Shown: in pieces, positions 18,390 through 27,506 of the stretch
Numbering within the stretch: position 1 is the stretch's first letter
How the letters are laid out: each line of letters opens with the position of its first letter
Source: Streptomyces anulatus
GTDB taxonomy: Bacteria; Actinomycetota; Actinomycetes; Streptomycetales; Streptomycetaceae
Direction: 5' to 3'
DNA length: 64,000 nt
NCBI RefSeq assembly: GCF_014650675.1
Contig: NZ_BMVK01000007.1
Span: 62,001 to 126,000 of the forward strand
Made by a program: the position numbers and the translations under genes
The notes under the pieces: model-generated
The model's database searches: none
The model's input: only the letters and a program-made list of their open reading frames with translations
What the model was told of the DNA's origin: nothing

Positions 18390-19592
18390 TCAGCCCGAAG
18401 TGGGGGAATCGCCCCGGAGGCGCCGGGCGCGGAGCACCAGGAGCATCTCGAAGCGCTGGTCCGGTTCGTCGATGGCGTCACCCCACAGCTCGCGGATCTG
18501 CCGCAGCCGGTAGCGGGCCGTCTGGGGGTGGATGCCGAGCCGGGCGGCCACCTCCGGGGCGCCGCCGGGGGTCTCGATCCAGGCGAGCAGTGTCTCGGCC
18601 AGGCGCCGGGCCTGGGTCGGGCTGAGGCCGTCCAGCGGGGCGAGGCAGCGGCGGGCGGACGCGTCGATCAGTTCCTGCGCGGGGAGCAGCAGCAGTTCCT
18701 CCGTCCGCTCGGTGCAGTACAGCACCTCGCCCTGCGGCAGCAGGTCCTTCTTGATCAGCTGGACCGCGGTCTCCGCCCAGCGCAGCGAGGTCGCCGCGGC
18801 CGCCAGCGGGACCGCCGGGCCGATCGCCCCGGACCAGCCGGCCGTGGCGCGCCGCAGGATCTCCGCACGGCCCGCCGTGTCCGGGTCCGGGATGACGATG
18901 CGCGGCTGCTCGCTCTCCATCTCCAGCAGGATGCCCTGCCCGACCGCGGGGGCCACGGCCTCGCGGGCCGGGCGCATGAGCACGCCCACGGAGATCGTCT
19001 CCGGGAGCTCCCAGCCGATGCGGGCGGCCCGCTCGGCCAGGGCCACGGACACGTCGCCGCGGTGTTCCACCAGGAGGAGCTCGATCAGCTGGCGCTGGAG
19101 ACGGAGCCGCTCGCTGGCGCACCGGGCCGCCGCCTCGGCGTAGCCCCGTACCGACTGTTCCACGAGCCCGTCCAGATACTCGAATCCCGATTCGGCCAGC
19201 TCGTACATGGCGGGCGCGGGGATGTCGACCTGCTGGCCGATCTCGGCGAGCCTGCGCCAGGTGAGCCGGACCCCGAGGCGATAGATGGCCTGGAGCGCGT
19301 CGAGGCTGCGGCCCTCCAGACCTTCGCCCCGCCCGAACTCCTGGAACATCTCCGGCGGCACCCGTGGGTGGGCGCCGGCGGTGAGGTTGTGGACGAAGCC
19401 TTCGATGGCGCGGCGGATGCCGACGAGCGCCAGCGGCTCCCCGGACTCGTCCTCGACCAGGTGCAGATAGGGATATTCCTGGCGAATCTGGTACAGGATC
19501 GTCTGAGCGAGCTCGGGGGCCTCGGACCGGGCGATCGCCTCGAAACGGTCGAGCTTCGACCGGGGGACGTCCTGCCAGGCCGGGCGGGTCAC
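18390..19592 (-). CDS. PucR-type helix-turn-helix regulator
   Basis: A 400-residue regulator. Its N-terminal helical sensor region (about 1-170) is followed by a GGDEF-like PucR middle region and a C-terminal HTH_30 motif (ETPGGAPEVAARLGIHPQTARYRLRQIRELWG, residues about 345-377). PucR-family proteins often control purine or nitrogen catabolism. It starts at GTG 19592, overlapping the stop of the small DUF2613 gene by four bases (GTGA), so it is co-translated with that gene. It converges with the amine-catabolism operon and may regulate it or the glycan locus. Confidence 0.88.
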   Translation of the reverse strand: MTRPAWQDVPRSKLDRFEAIARSEAPELAQTILYQIRQEYPYLHLVEDESGEPLALVGIRRAIEGFVHNLTAGAHPRVPPEMFQEFGRGEGLEGRSLDALQAIYRLGVRLTWRRLAEIGQQVDIPAPAMYELAESGFEYLDGLVEQSVRGYAEAAARCASERLRLQRQLIELLLVEHRGDVSVALAERAARIGWELPETISVGVLMRPAREAVAPAVGQGILLEMESEQPRIVIPDPDTAGRAEILRRATAGWSGAIGPAVPLAAAATSLRWAETAVQLIKKDLLPQGEVLYCTERTEELLLLPAQELIDASARRCLAPLDGLSPTQARRLAETLLAWIETPGGAPEVAARLGIHPQTARYRLRQIRELWGDAIDEPDQRFEMLLVLRARRLRGDSPTSG

Positions 19593-19741
19593 GGAGCCGC
19601 CGGGGCGGTGTCATAGCTGATCAGGGGCGTATTGGGCTGGTCGGGAGTGGCGTCGAGCAGTGCCACGACACCGACCGCCGCGCCAACGGCGAGCGTGCCG
19701 GCCACCAGGACGGTGACAGCGGCGGCGATGAGTCTGCGCAT
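19589..19741 (-). CDS. DUF2613-type small membrane protein
   Basis: A 50-residue protein (MRRLIAAAVTVLVAG start): one hydrophobic helix (about 5-27), then a short polar tail. Size, layout and position next to DUF3068 and AftD-family genes fit DUF2613, a small membrane protein commonly beside this glycan locus in actinobacteria. Its stop overlaps the PucR start (GTGA). ATG 19741 follows a GGAG-like ribosome site. Its function is unknown. Confidence 0.7.
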   Translation of the reverse strand: MRRLIAAAVTVLVAGTLAVGAAVGVVALLDATPDQPNTPLISYDTAPAAP

Positions 19742-19822
19742 AGTCGGGTCAGCTCCTTGCTGGAGGCGATCCCCACCCCTGCAGCCGGGCCCCTCCGGCT
19801 GGGACACAGTGTCGACAGCACA

Positions 19823-19852
19823 TTGACATTCCGTCAAGGGCTTGCTTACTGT
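19823..19852 (+). promoter_or_regulatory. Candidate promoter of the glycan cluster with a palindrome
   Basis: TTGACA (19823-19828) and TACTGT (19847-19852) with an 18-base spacer form a vegetative-type promoter about 75 bases before the DUF3068 start. The -35 box lies inside TTGACATTCCGTCAA (19823-19837), a palindrome with 5-base arms that could be an operator. Confidence 0.45.
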
Positions 19853-19925
19853 TCACGCCAATCGAGGGCTGACCGGCCCGGGCCCGTGCACCTCCGCGAA
19901 GAGATTTCGACCCAGGAGTGCCCGG

Positions 19926-20909
19926 ATGCGCCACAACGCTTCACCCCTGTCGCTTGTCCTGCTGGGGGCAGGGGTTTTCCTGCTCGTCCTCGCGCCGCTG
20001 CTCGTCTGGTACGTCCAGCCGCATGCCAAGCGCACCCCCATCGACATCGACACCACCACCGTCTTCACCGGGACGGGCAGCTATTTCGACACGTCCGAGG
20101 TGGAGACGGTCGAAGGCAGAACGATCACGATCACGCGGCAGGTACGCGGGGACGTGGCCGACAGCGAGAAGAGCGGCAACGCCGTGTGGGACGTCTCCAC
20201 CTCGGTCGACCACCAGGGCACCCTGCCCGCCTCCGACCCCCGTGACGCCCTCCAGTGGACGCTGGAGCGCTGGGTGACCGACCGGGCCACGAACGAGCCG
20301 GTCCACTGCTGCGAGGAGTCCCCGACGTTCGACGGGGAGGCCTACCTCAAGTTCCCCTTCGACGTCGAGAAGCGTTCCTACCGCTGGTGGGACGGCACGC
20401 TCGGCGGGGTCGTACGGCTCTCCTACGCCGGTGAGCAGGAAGTTCAGGGTTACTCCGGCCTGCTCTTCAAGGGCGAGGTCGAACCCACGAAGACCGGGGT
20501 GCGGCAGGTGCCGGGACTGCTCGTGGGGAAGAAGAAGATCCCCCAGGTGCTGGCCGAGGAGTGGTATTCCAACAGCGGCATCGAGCTGGTGGTGGACCAG
20601 CGCACCGGTCGCATCATGAACGCGGCGATCGGCCCGAGGAAGACGCTGCGCGCCCCGGGCTCCACGAAGGACGCCGTCGTGCTCCTGGAGAGCAAGCGCG
20701 TGGAGTTCACCGAGGAGACCCAGCTCAAGCAGGTCGAGCTGGCGTCGGCGGACAGCGACCGGCTGGCGATGCTCGGCACGACCGCGCCGGCCGGGGCGGC
20801 GGGGTTGGGCGGTGTGCTCGCGCTGGCGGGCGTCGTGCTCGTCGTCCGGGGCCGCCGGACGGAGCCGGAAGCACCGAATACTCACATGATGACGATTCCG
20901 CACACCTGA
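19926..20909 (+). CDS. DUF3068 / PorA family membrane-anchored protein
   Basis: A 327-residue protein with an N-terminal membrane helix (about 8-28), a large extracellular beta-rich domain with a CCEES motif and FPFDVEKRSYRWWDG, and a C-terminal helix (about 285-307) ending in a short cytoplasmic tail. This is the DUF3068 layout found in actinobacteria beside cell-wall glycan genes. The start is ATG 19926 after AGGAGTG. It is the first gene of the surface-glycan cluster. Its exact function is unknown; it may be a structural or assembly factor in the envelope. Confidence 0.85.
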   Translation: MRHNASPLSLVLLGAGVFLLVLAPLLVWYVQPHAKRTPIDIDTTTVFTGTGSYFDTSEVETVEGRTITITRQVRGDVADSEKSGNAVWDVSTSVDHQGTLPASDPRDALQWTLERWVTDRATNEPVHCCEESPTFDGEAYLKFPFDVEKRSYRWWDGTLGGVVRLSYAGEQEVQGYSGLLFKGEVEPTKTGVRQVPGLLVGKKKIPQVLAEEWYSNSGIELVVDQRTGRIMNAAIGPRKTLRAPGSTKDAVVLLESKRVEFTEETQLKQVELASADSDRLAMLGTTAPAGAAGLGGVLALAGVVLVVRGRRTEPEAPNTHMMTIPHT

Positions 20910-21032
20910 GTTACCGGCAAGTTGTTGCACCGGTGAGTAGCCGGGCGCGTAGCCGTGCCGAAAACTGTCTATCCCCACCAGAGCACGGCCCCCCGGTCTC
21001 GTCCCCGTCCGTCCCTCTCCTCTTCACTTCCT

Positions 21033-21082
21033 CATCACCCGCATCACCCGCATCACCCTCATCTCCTCTTCTCTCATCACCC
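21033..21082 (+). repeat. Pyrimidine-rich leader with CATCACCC repeats
   Basis: The 314 bases between the DUF3068 stop and the glycosyltransferase start hold no gene. Three tandem copies of CATCACCC at a 9-base period (21033-21058) and a fourth at 21075-21082 lie in a long C/T-rich stretch. The meaning is unknown. Confidence 0.5.
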
Positions 21083-21160
21083 TTCTCGATCCCTCGCCCC
21101 GCAGCCGGGTTCCCGGCCCGGTGCACCCCTGTCCCGGCCCCCGGTACGTCCCCTCTCCAA

Positions 21161-21183
21161 GCGGCCCTCGCCCCGAGGGCCGC
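21161..21183 (+). promoter_or_regulatory. Strong hairpin in the glycosyltransferase leader
   Basis: A perfect 10-bp stem (GCGGCCCTCG / CGAGGGCCGC) with a CCC loop, 40 bases before the glycosyltransferase start. It could be an attenuator, an mRNA-stabilising hairpin or a terminator between DUF3068 and the rest of the cluster. Confidence 0.45.
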
Positions 21184-21223
21184 TCCCCCGAGTCCCCGCT
21201 CCCCGAGCCGAGTTGGAGCACCC

Positions 21224-22417
21224 ATGCCCCAGCACGTCCCTCCCCCACTGCTTGACGCCGTCGCGCGTCCGGGTCAGGGCCCGGCGCCCGCCACGGTCCC
21301 CGCGACCCCGAGACGCATCGTCTTCCTCGCCCACCGCGACCTGGGCAATCCGGCCGCCGGCGGCTCCGAGCTGCTCGTCGACCAGCTCGCCCTGGGCCTC
21401 ACCGAGCAGGGCCACGACGTCACGCTGCTGTGCGGCGGACCGGCCGCCCGCCGGCCCTACCGGGTCGTCTCGGCGGGCTCCGCGCTGGGGCACTACGTCG
21501 GCGCACGGTCCGCGTTCGCCCGGCGGATCGGCACGTGCGACCTGCTCGTCGAGGTCTGCAACGGCATGCCGTACCTGGCCCCGCTGTGGCATCGCGGTCC
21601 CACCGTGTGCCTGGTCAACCATGTGCACACCGACCTGTGGGACATGCGCTTCCCGACGCCGGTGGCCCGTGCCGGGCGCAAGCTCGAACACTGGGCCCTG
21701 TCCCGGGCCTACCGCGACCACCTGATGATCGCGGTGTCCCCGTCCACGGCGGGCGCGCTGCGCGAACTGGGCGTGCCCGACCGCCGGATCCGGGTGGTGC
21801 ACAACGGGGTCCAGGAGCCGAGCCCGCAGAGCGAGCGGTCCGACACACCGCTGTTCGTGGCCCTGGGCCGGCTCGTCGACTACAAGCGCATCGATCTGCT
21901 GCTCCAGCTCTGGGAGCGGGTCCGGCCGGTCACCGGCGGCCGGCTCGTCATCGTCGGCGACGGCCCCGAGCGGGCCCGGCTGGAACAACTCGCGGGTCCT
22001 GGAGTGGAGTTCGCCGGTCATGTGACCGAGGCGGAGAAGCACCGACTGCTCTGCGCCGCGTGGATGCTCCTGCACCCGGCGGCCGTGGAGGGGTGGGGGC
22101 TGGTGGTCACGGAGGCCGCGGCCCGGTCCACCCCGACCCTGGGCTTCGACGTGCCGGGGCTGCGCGACTCCGTCGAGGACGGTGTCACCGGGATCCTCGC
22201 CCCGGGCGCGTCGTCCTTCGCCGCCTCCTGGTGCGCGCTGGCGCTGGACGACGAGCGGCGCGAGGCGATGGGCAAGGCGGCCCGCGAACGGTCCGCCGAC
22301 TACCGGTGGACCGCCAGTGTGCGCCGGTTCGCCGCGGTCGCCGCCGAGGCGACCGCCGGCGCGAGCGCCGGGACCGCAGGCGGCCCGAGCGCCCCGGCGA
22401 TCGGCGCGAGCGCGTGA
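21224..22417 (+). CDS. GT4 family glycosyltransferase
   Basis: A 397-residue GT-B fold glycosyltransferase. The N-terminal acceptor domain shows AHRDLGNPAAGGSE. The C-terminal donor domain contains FVALGRLVDYKRID, IVGDGPERARLE and the E-x7-E motif (E289 and E297 in EGWGLVVTE), which marks retaining GT4 enzymes that use nucleotide-sugars. It is probably cytoplasmic and builds a lipid-linked or precursor glycan. ATG 21224 is preceded by TTGGAG. Its stop overlaps the next start by four bases. Confidence 0.9.
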   Translation: MPQHVPPPLLDAVARPGQGPAPATVPATPRRIVFLAHRDLGNPAAGGSELLVDQLALGLTEQGHDVTLLCGGPAARRPYRVVSAGSALGHYVGARSAFARRIGTCDLLVEVCNGMPYLAPLWHRGPTVCLVNHVHTDLWDMRFPTPVARAGRKLEHWALSRAYRDHLMIAVSPSTAGALRELGVPDRRIRVVHNGVQEPSPQSERSDTPLFVALGRLVDYKRIDLLLQLWERVRPVTGGRLVIVGDGPERARLEQLAGPGVEFAGHVTEAEKHRLLCAAWMLLHPAAVEGWGLVVTEAAARSTPTLGFDVPGLRDSVEDGVTGILAPGASSFAASWCALALDDERREAMGKAARERSADYRWTASVRRFAAVAAEATAGASAGTAGGPSAPAIGASA

Positions 22418-23133
22418 AGGACCCCTCGTTCCGGCGGTCGGCCGCCCTGTTCCGCGCCTTCCTGCGCGAACAGGGCGACCCCGCCACCGCATACACCCTG
22501 CTGGCCCGCGACGCGGCCGACCAGGTCGAGCGGCACGGGCCGCTCCGCGACAAGGTCGTCGTGGACATCGGCGGCGGCGACGGCTACTTCACCCGTGAGT
22601 TCCGGCGGCGCGGCGCGCACAGCTACCTCTTCGAACCGGATCCGGCGGAGATCGGCCCCGGGCAGCGCGCGGACACCGTCGTCGCCGACGGCTATCTGCT
22701 GCCGCTCGCCGACGGCGCGGCCGACGTCTGCTTCTCCTCCAACGTGCTGGAGCACGTCGCCGATCCGCACACCTTCCTCAGCGAGATGGCGCGGGTGACC
22801 CGCCCCGGCGGCCTCATCTACGTCTCGTACACCAACTGGCTCTCCCCGTGGGGCGGCCATGAGTGGGCGCCCTGGCACTACCTCGGCGCCGAACGCGCCC
22901 GGAGCCGCTACGAGCGGCGCACCGGCGGCCCGGCCAAGCACCGGCTCGGCGAGAACCTCTTCAAGATCGGCGTCGGGGAGACCCTGAGCCACGTCCGGAG
23001 CCGCTCCGACGTGACCGTCGTCTCAGCACGCTCGCGCTACTGGCCCGTCCTTCCCCAGCTCGTGCCGCGAATCCCCGTACTGCGGGAATTTGCCACCTGG
23101 AACCTCCTCCTCATCCTCCGGCGGTGTTCATGA
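22414..23133 (+). CDS. Class I SAM methyltransferase 1 of the glycan cluster
   Basis: A 239-residue methyltransferase starting at GTG 22414 (GTGA overlap with the glycosyltransferase). The SAM motif I is VVVDIGGGDGYF (about residues 49-60). FSSNVLEHVADP and RPGGLIYVS are motifs of the Methyltransf_11/UbiE type. It probably methylates a sugar or lipid carrier intermediate. It is coupled to the AftD-like gene downstream (ATGA overlap). Confidence 0.88.
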   Translation: MKDPSFRRSAALFRAFLREQGDPATAYTLLARDAADQVERHGPLRDKVVVDIGGGDGYFTREFRRRGAHSYLFEPDPAEIGPGQRADTVVADGYLLPLADGAADVCFSSNVLEHVADPHTFLSEMARVTRPGGLIYVSYTNWLSPWGGHEWAPWHYLGAERARSRYERRTGGPAKHRLGENLFKIGVGETLSHVRSRSDVTVVSARSRYWPVLPQLVPRIPVLREFATWNLLLILRRCS

Positions 23134-26100
23134 CCAGCGCTGTCCACCCACCCCGGTCCACGGCCCCGGAGGGCGCGGGTCCCGCGCCCTCCGGCCCCGC
23201 CGACGGACCGCCCACGCCCCGTTCACGGCGCTGGCTGCTGGGCTTCTGGGCCGCCGTGTTCGCGGCGTTCCTCGCGGTGTCGCCCGGCCGGATGACGTTC
23301 GACACCAAGCTCGGCGTCGTCGCGGACCCCTGGCGCTTCCTGGGCGACCTGGGCGAGCTGTGGCACAGCCGGGCCGGGTTCGGCGGGATCGCCGACCAGT
23401 ACGTCGGCTACGCCATCCCGATGCTGCCGTACTACGGGGCGGCCGACCTGCTGCACGTACCGGTCTGGCTCGCGGAGCGGCTGTGGCTGTCGCTGATCGT
23501 GGCGACCGCCTTCTGGGGCGCGCTCCGGCTGGCGGAGCGGCTGGCCGTGGGTTCCCCGGCCACCCGGCTGCTCGGCGCGGTCGCGTACGCGCTGTGGCCG
23601 ACGTACACCATCGTCGTGGGTTCGACCTCGGCGGCGGCCCTGCCGGGCGCCCTGCTGCCGTGGGTGCTGCTGCCGCTGACGAACCCGCGCCTCGCGCCGA
23701 GGATCGCCGCGGCCCGGTCCGCGCTGCTGATCCCGCTGATGGGCGGCGTCAACGCCGCCTCCACGCTGGCCTCGCTGCTGCCGGTGGGGCTGTATCTGCT
23801 GTCCCGTCCCGGCGGGCCGCGCAAGCGCGCCCTGCTGGCCTGGTGGATCCCGGGCGTGATCCTGGCGACCGCCTGGTGGATCGTTCCGCTGCTGCTGCTG
23901 GGCACCTTCGGCGAGAACTTCATGCCGTACGTGGAGTCCTCGTACACCACCACGACGACCATGTCGGCGACCGAGGTGCTGCGCGGCGGCGGGAACTGGG
24001 TCGGCTATCTGAACTTCGGCGAGGCCTGGCTGCCGGCCGGCTGGACCGTCGCCACCGCGACCGTCACCATCCTGGGCTCGGCCTTCGCCGCGGCCTTGGG
24101 CCTGGCGGGCCTGGCGCGCCGTGATCTGCCCGAGCGCCGCTGGCTGGTGCTGACCGTGCTGAGCGTCGCGCTCATCACACTCGCCGGCTACGGCGGTGCG
24201 CTGGGCGGGCTGTTCCACGGGACCGTGCAGGACTGGCTGGACGGCTGGCTGGTTCCGTTCCGCAACATCTACAAGTTCCAGACGGGTCTTGCGCTGGCCC
24301 TGGCGCTGGGCCTCGCGCACCTCACCGCAGTGGCCTCCGCCGCCGCGGCGGCGCGTGGCGGCGGCACCCCGGTGCGCACCCGCCGGCTCGTGCCGGTGAT
24401 CGCCGCCGCGCTCGTGCTGCCGGGGCTCGCCTGGCCGTACGTCAACGGCTCGATCCTGCAGACGGGTTCGTTCCAGCAGCTGCCCACGTACTGGGAGACG
24501 ACCGGGAGCTGGCTGAAGAAGAACTCGGCCGACGACCGCGCCCTGGTGGTCCCCGCGACCGCGCACGGCATCTACACCTGGGGTTCCCCCATCGACCAGC
24601 CGCTGGACGTGCTGGCGAACTCGCCCTGGGCGCAACGCGATTACGTGCCGTTCGGCACGCCGGGCAACCGTCGGGCGATGGACGCGGTCGAGCAGGCGCT
24701 GACCACCGGCGGCGAGGTCCCCGGACTGAGCGAGTACCTCAACCGGGCGGGACTGCACTACGTGGTGGTCCGCAACGACCTGGATCCCGACCAGTTGGGG
24801 TACGTCCCCACGACCACGGTGAAGCGCACCCTGGAGGCGTCCGGGTACAAGCGCGTCACCGGATTCGGTCCGGTGATGACCGGCGGCCGGATCGCCGCGG
24901 ACACCCCCGTGCAGGTCGAGGGCCTCTATCCGCGGCAGCGGGCCGTGGAGATCTACGAGCCGCCCGCCGGGACGGAGCGTCCGGGGCGGGCGAGCACGGC
25001 CCCGGTGGCCTCGACCGCCGTCGTGAGCGGCGGGCCCGAGTCCCTGCTGCCGCTGTCGGCGAACGGCGCGGTGAACGGCCGGCCGGCCGTGCTGGCCGGT
25101 GACGCGCACCCGGGTCTGGGACGGCCGTCGCTGTACGCGGCGGGCGACGGGCTGCGGCGTGCCGACACCCGGTTCGGGCTGGTCAACTCCAACACCTCCT
25201 ACACGTACACCGCCGATGAGCGCAACGCGGTGGAGGCCGCGCAGGATCCGGACCGGAGCCCCCGGCAGATCCTGCCGACGTCCGGCGCGGAGCACCAGAC
25301 GACCGCTGTGCTGCGGGGCGCCAAGAAGGTCAGCGCCTCTTCGGTGGGCAACTGGCTGTTCCATCTGCCGCAGTACGACCCGGTCAACGCCTTCGACGGC
25401 AACCCGGACACCGGCTGGGCGGAAGGGTCCCCGGGCTCGCCCGAGGACGAGTGGGTACGGATCGACTTCACCACCCCGACGGAGCTTCCGGGCTCGCTGC
25501 AGGTGACGCCGCTGCCCAGCGCGAACGTGCGGGCCGCGCCGACCGTCGTGCGGGTCGAGACCGAGCGGGGCTTCAAGGACAGCCCGCTGAAGCCGGACGG
25601 ATCGACGCAGACCGTGGCCGCGCCCACCGGGCAGGCGTCCTGGCTGAAGGTGACGATCCTGGAGTCCCAGCAGGGGCGTCCCGGACTCACCGGCGCCGGT
25701 TTCACCGACATCGCGATCCCCGGGGTGCAGGTGACCCGGATGCTGGAGCTGCCCTCCGACGCGCCGCGCGAGGGCGCGGACTCCACGGTCTACTCCCTGC
25801 GACGGGGCAGCGACCCGGGCGGTCTGTCGTCGGTGGCGGCCGAGGTCGGCCTGCACCGGCAGTTCACCGCCCAGGAGGCCGGACCGTACAAGGTCTCCGC
25901 CAGCGCGGTGCCGGTGCCCGGCGACGACCTGGACAAGCTGCTGTTCGAGCTGACGGGCGAGCGGGACAAGATCGAGGTCAGCGCCGATTCCACGGCACGG
26001 CTGGGCACCAGCCTCAGTCCGCGCAACCTGACCGACGGTGATCTGACCACGGCGTGGATCGCGGGCGAACGCCCCGTACTGCATCTGTCCTGGCCGGAGA

Positions 26101-27506
26101 AGAAGGAGATCGGGGAGATCGTCTTCGCGGCGGCCGGCGGTCTGTCCACCCGCCCCGAGCAGGTGCAGATCAGCTCCCCCGACGGCACGGCGGTGGCCTC
26201 CGTGGACGAGAACGGCATGGCCCGCTTCTCGCCCATCAGGACCGACCGGATGGACATCACCATCTCGCGTCAGGCGCCGCTGACCGTCCACAACCCGGTC
26301 GCCGACGACCAGTTGCAGCTGCCGGTGGGGCTGAGCGAGGTCTACATCCCGGCCCTGGAGGAGTACCGCTCGCCGCAGCCGAAGCCGGACAAGAAGTTCA
26401 GCCTGGCCTGCGGCAAGGGTCCGATCCTGTCCGTCGGCGGTACGTTCCTGGAGACCCGCGCCGAGGGCCTGGTGCGGGACCTGACCCAGCGCCGCCCCAT
26501 CGAGGTCACGCCGTGCACGGAGGGCGGCACGGTGGAGCTGGCCGCCTCGTCCACCACGGTCGAGGCGGGTGACGCGGGACCGCTCGCCATCACCGACGTC
26601 ACGCTGAGCAAGGGGACCTCCGAGGCCGCGGCGAGCACGCCGCGTTCGGTGGACGTCGAGCGGGGCGACGGCGACCGGCGCACGATCGCCGTCGGCGCGG
26701 GCGAGGCCTCCTACCTCCAGATCCACGAGAACCACAACAAGGGCTGGAAGGCCACCCTGGACGGCAAGGAGCTGACGCCGCTGCGGATCGACGGCTGGCA
26801 GCAGGCCTGGCTGATCCCGGAGGGCGAGGGCGGCAAGGTCACCCTGGAGTACGAGCCGGCCCGGATCTACCAGGTGGGTCTGATCGGCGCGGGGGCCCTG
26901 CTCCTGGTGCTCGTGGGGCTCGCCTTCGGACGCCGGCGGGGAGCCGAGCCGTACGCGGCCGAGGAGCAGCCCGTCGTGCCGGGTCCGGGTCTGGTCCTGG
27001 GCACCGTGGCGCTCACCCTGGTGGGGGTGGTGATCGCGGGGCCGCTCGCCCTGGCGGTGCCGGTCCTCGCCGTACTCGCCCACTTCCGGCCGAAGCTGCT
27101 CGCGCCGCTGGCGTTCGCGGCGATGGCCGCCGCGGGTGTCGTCGCCGCGGTGGGCACCGGGGACACCACGGCCGAGGGCGAGGGCGCATTCGGTGCGACG
27201 GCCCAGTTCCTGGCCCTGGTCGGGCTGTTCGCCGCCCTGGTCACGGTCGGACGCGGGCCGCTCGGCAGGCGGGCCGCCGGGGGCCCGGGCACGGCCGCCC
27301 CGGACGGCGAGGCGCCCACGGTGCCGGCGCAGGCCGCCGCCTCGGGCCGCACGCTGTCCACCGACCCGAAGCACCCGCAGGGAACTCCGCCTCCCGCGCC
27401 CGGAACGGGGTACGGATCCGGCACGGGCGGAGGCGACGGCGGCGACAGCCCGACGCAGCGGCTCGGCGGCCAGCAGCCGCCGTCCCGTCCCGGAGGGAGC
27501 ACCTGA
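23130..27506 (+). CDS. AftD-like alpha-(1->3)-arabinofuranosyltransferase (DUF3367)
   Basis: A 1458-residue membrane glycosyltransferase. A disordered N-terminus leads into a GT-C type domain with about ten membrane helices (35-430); FMPYVESSYTTTTTMS and VSPGRMTFDTKLGVVADP are conserved-looking segments. A large extracellular region follows, with a discoidin-like module (NAFDGNPDTGWAEGSPGSPE, about 755-780) and further beta domains. Near the C-terminus come more helices (about 1250-1400) and a Pro/Gly-rich tail. Mycobacterial AftD adds arabinofuranose to arabinogalactan and lipoarabinomannan; Streptomyces is not known for that polymer, so the acceptor here is open. Confidence 0.88.
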   Translation: MTSAVHPPRSTAPEGAGPAPSGPADGPPTPRSRRWLLGFWAAVFAAFLAVSPGRMTFDTKLGVVADPWRFLGDLGELWHSRAGFGGIADQYVGYAIPMLPYYGAADLLHVPVWLAERLWLSLIVATAFWGALRLAERLAVGSPATRLLGAVAYALWPTYTIVVGSTSAAALPGALLPWVLLPLTNPRLAPRIAAARSALLIPLMGGVNAASTLASLLPVGLYLLSRPGGPRKRALLAWWIPGVILATAWWIVPLLLLGTFGENFMPYVESSYTTTTTMSATEVLRGGGNWVGYLNFGEAWLPAGWTVATATVTILGSAFAAALGLAGLARRDLPERRWLVLTVLSVALITLAGYGGALGGLFHGTVQDWLDGWLVPFRNIYKFQTGLALALALGLAHLTAVASAAAAARGGGTPVRTRRLVPVIAAALVLPGLAWPYVNGSILQTGSFQQLPTYWETTGSWLKKNSADDRALVVPATAHGIYTWGSPIDQPLDVLANSPWAQRDYVPFGTPGNRRAMDAVEQALTTGGEVPGLSEYLNRAGLHYVVVRNDLDPDQLGYVPTTTVKRTLEASGYKRVTGFGPVMTGGRIAADTPVQVEGLYPRQRAVEIYEPPAGTERPGRASTAPVASTAVVSGGPESLLPLSANGAVNGRPAVLAGDAHPGLGRPSLYAAGDGLRRADTRFGLVNSNTSYTYTADERNAVEAAQDPDRSPRQILPTSGAEHQTTAVLRGAKKVSASSVGNWLFHLPQYDPVNAFDGNPDTGWAEGSPGSPEDEWVRIDFTTPTELPGSLQVTPLPSANVRAAPTVVRVETERGFKDSPLKPDGSTQTVAAPTGQASWLKVTILESQQGRPGLTGAGFTDIAIPGVQVTRMLELPSDAPREGADSTVYSLRRGSDPGGLSSVAAEVGLHRQFTAQEAGPYKVSASAVPVPGDDLDKLLFELTGERDKIEVSADSTARLGTSLSPRNLTDGDLTTAWIAGERPVLHLSWPEKKEIGEIVFAAAGGLSTRPEQVQISSPDGTAVASVDENGMARFSPIRTDRMDITISRQAPLTVHNPVADDQLQLPVGLSEVYIPALEEYRSPQPKPDKKFSLACGKGPILSVGGTFLETRAEGLVRDLTQRRPIEVTPCTEGGTVELAASSTTVEAGDAGPLAITDVTLSKGTSEAAASTPRSVDVERGDGDRRTIAVGAGEASYLQIHENHNKGWKATLDGKELTPLRIDGWQQAWLIPEGEGGKVTLEYEPARIYQVGLIGAGALLLVLVGLAFGRRRGAEPYAAEEQPVVPGPGLVLGTVALTLVGVVIAGPLALAVPVLAVLAHFRPKLLAPLAFAAMAAAGVVAAVGTGDTTAEGEGAFGATAQFLALVGLFAALVTVGRGPLGRRAAGGPGTAAPDGEAPTVPAQAAASGRTLSTDPKHPQGTPPPAPGTGYGSGTGGGDGGDSPTQRLGGQQPPSRPGGST

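Noticed and set aside
21033..21082. Possible CRISPR-like array in the CATCACCC repeats
   Set aside because: Repeats are only 8 bases with a 9-base period and no spacers, and there are no cas genes.
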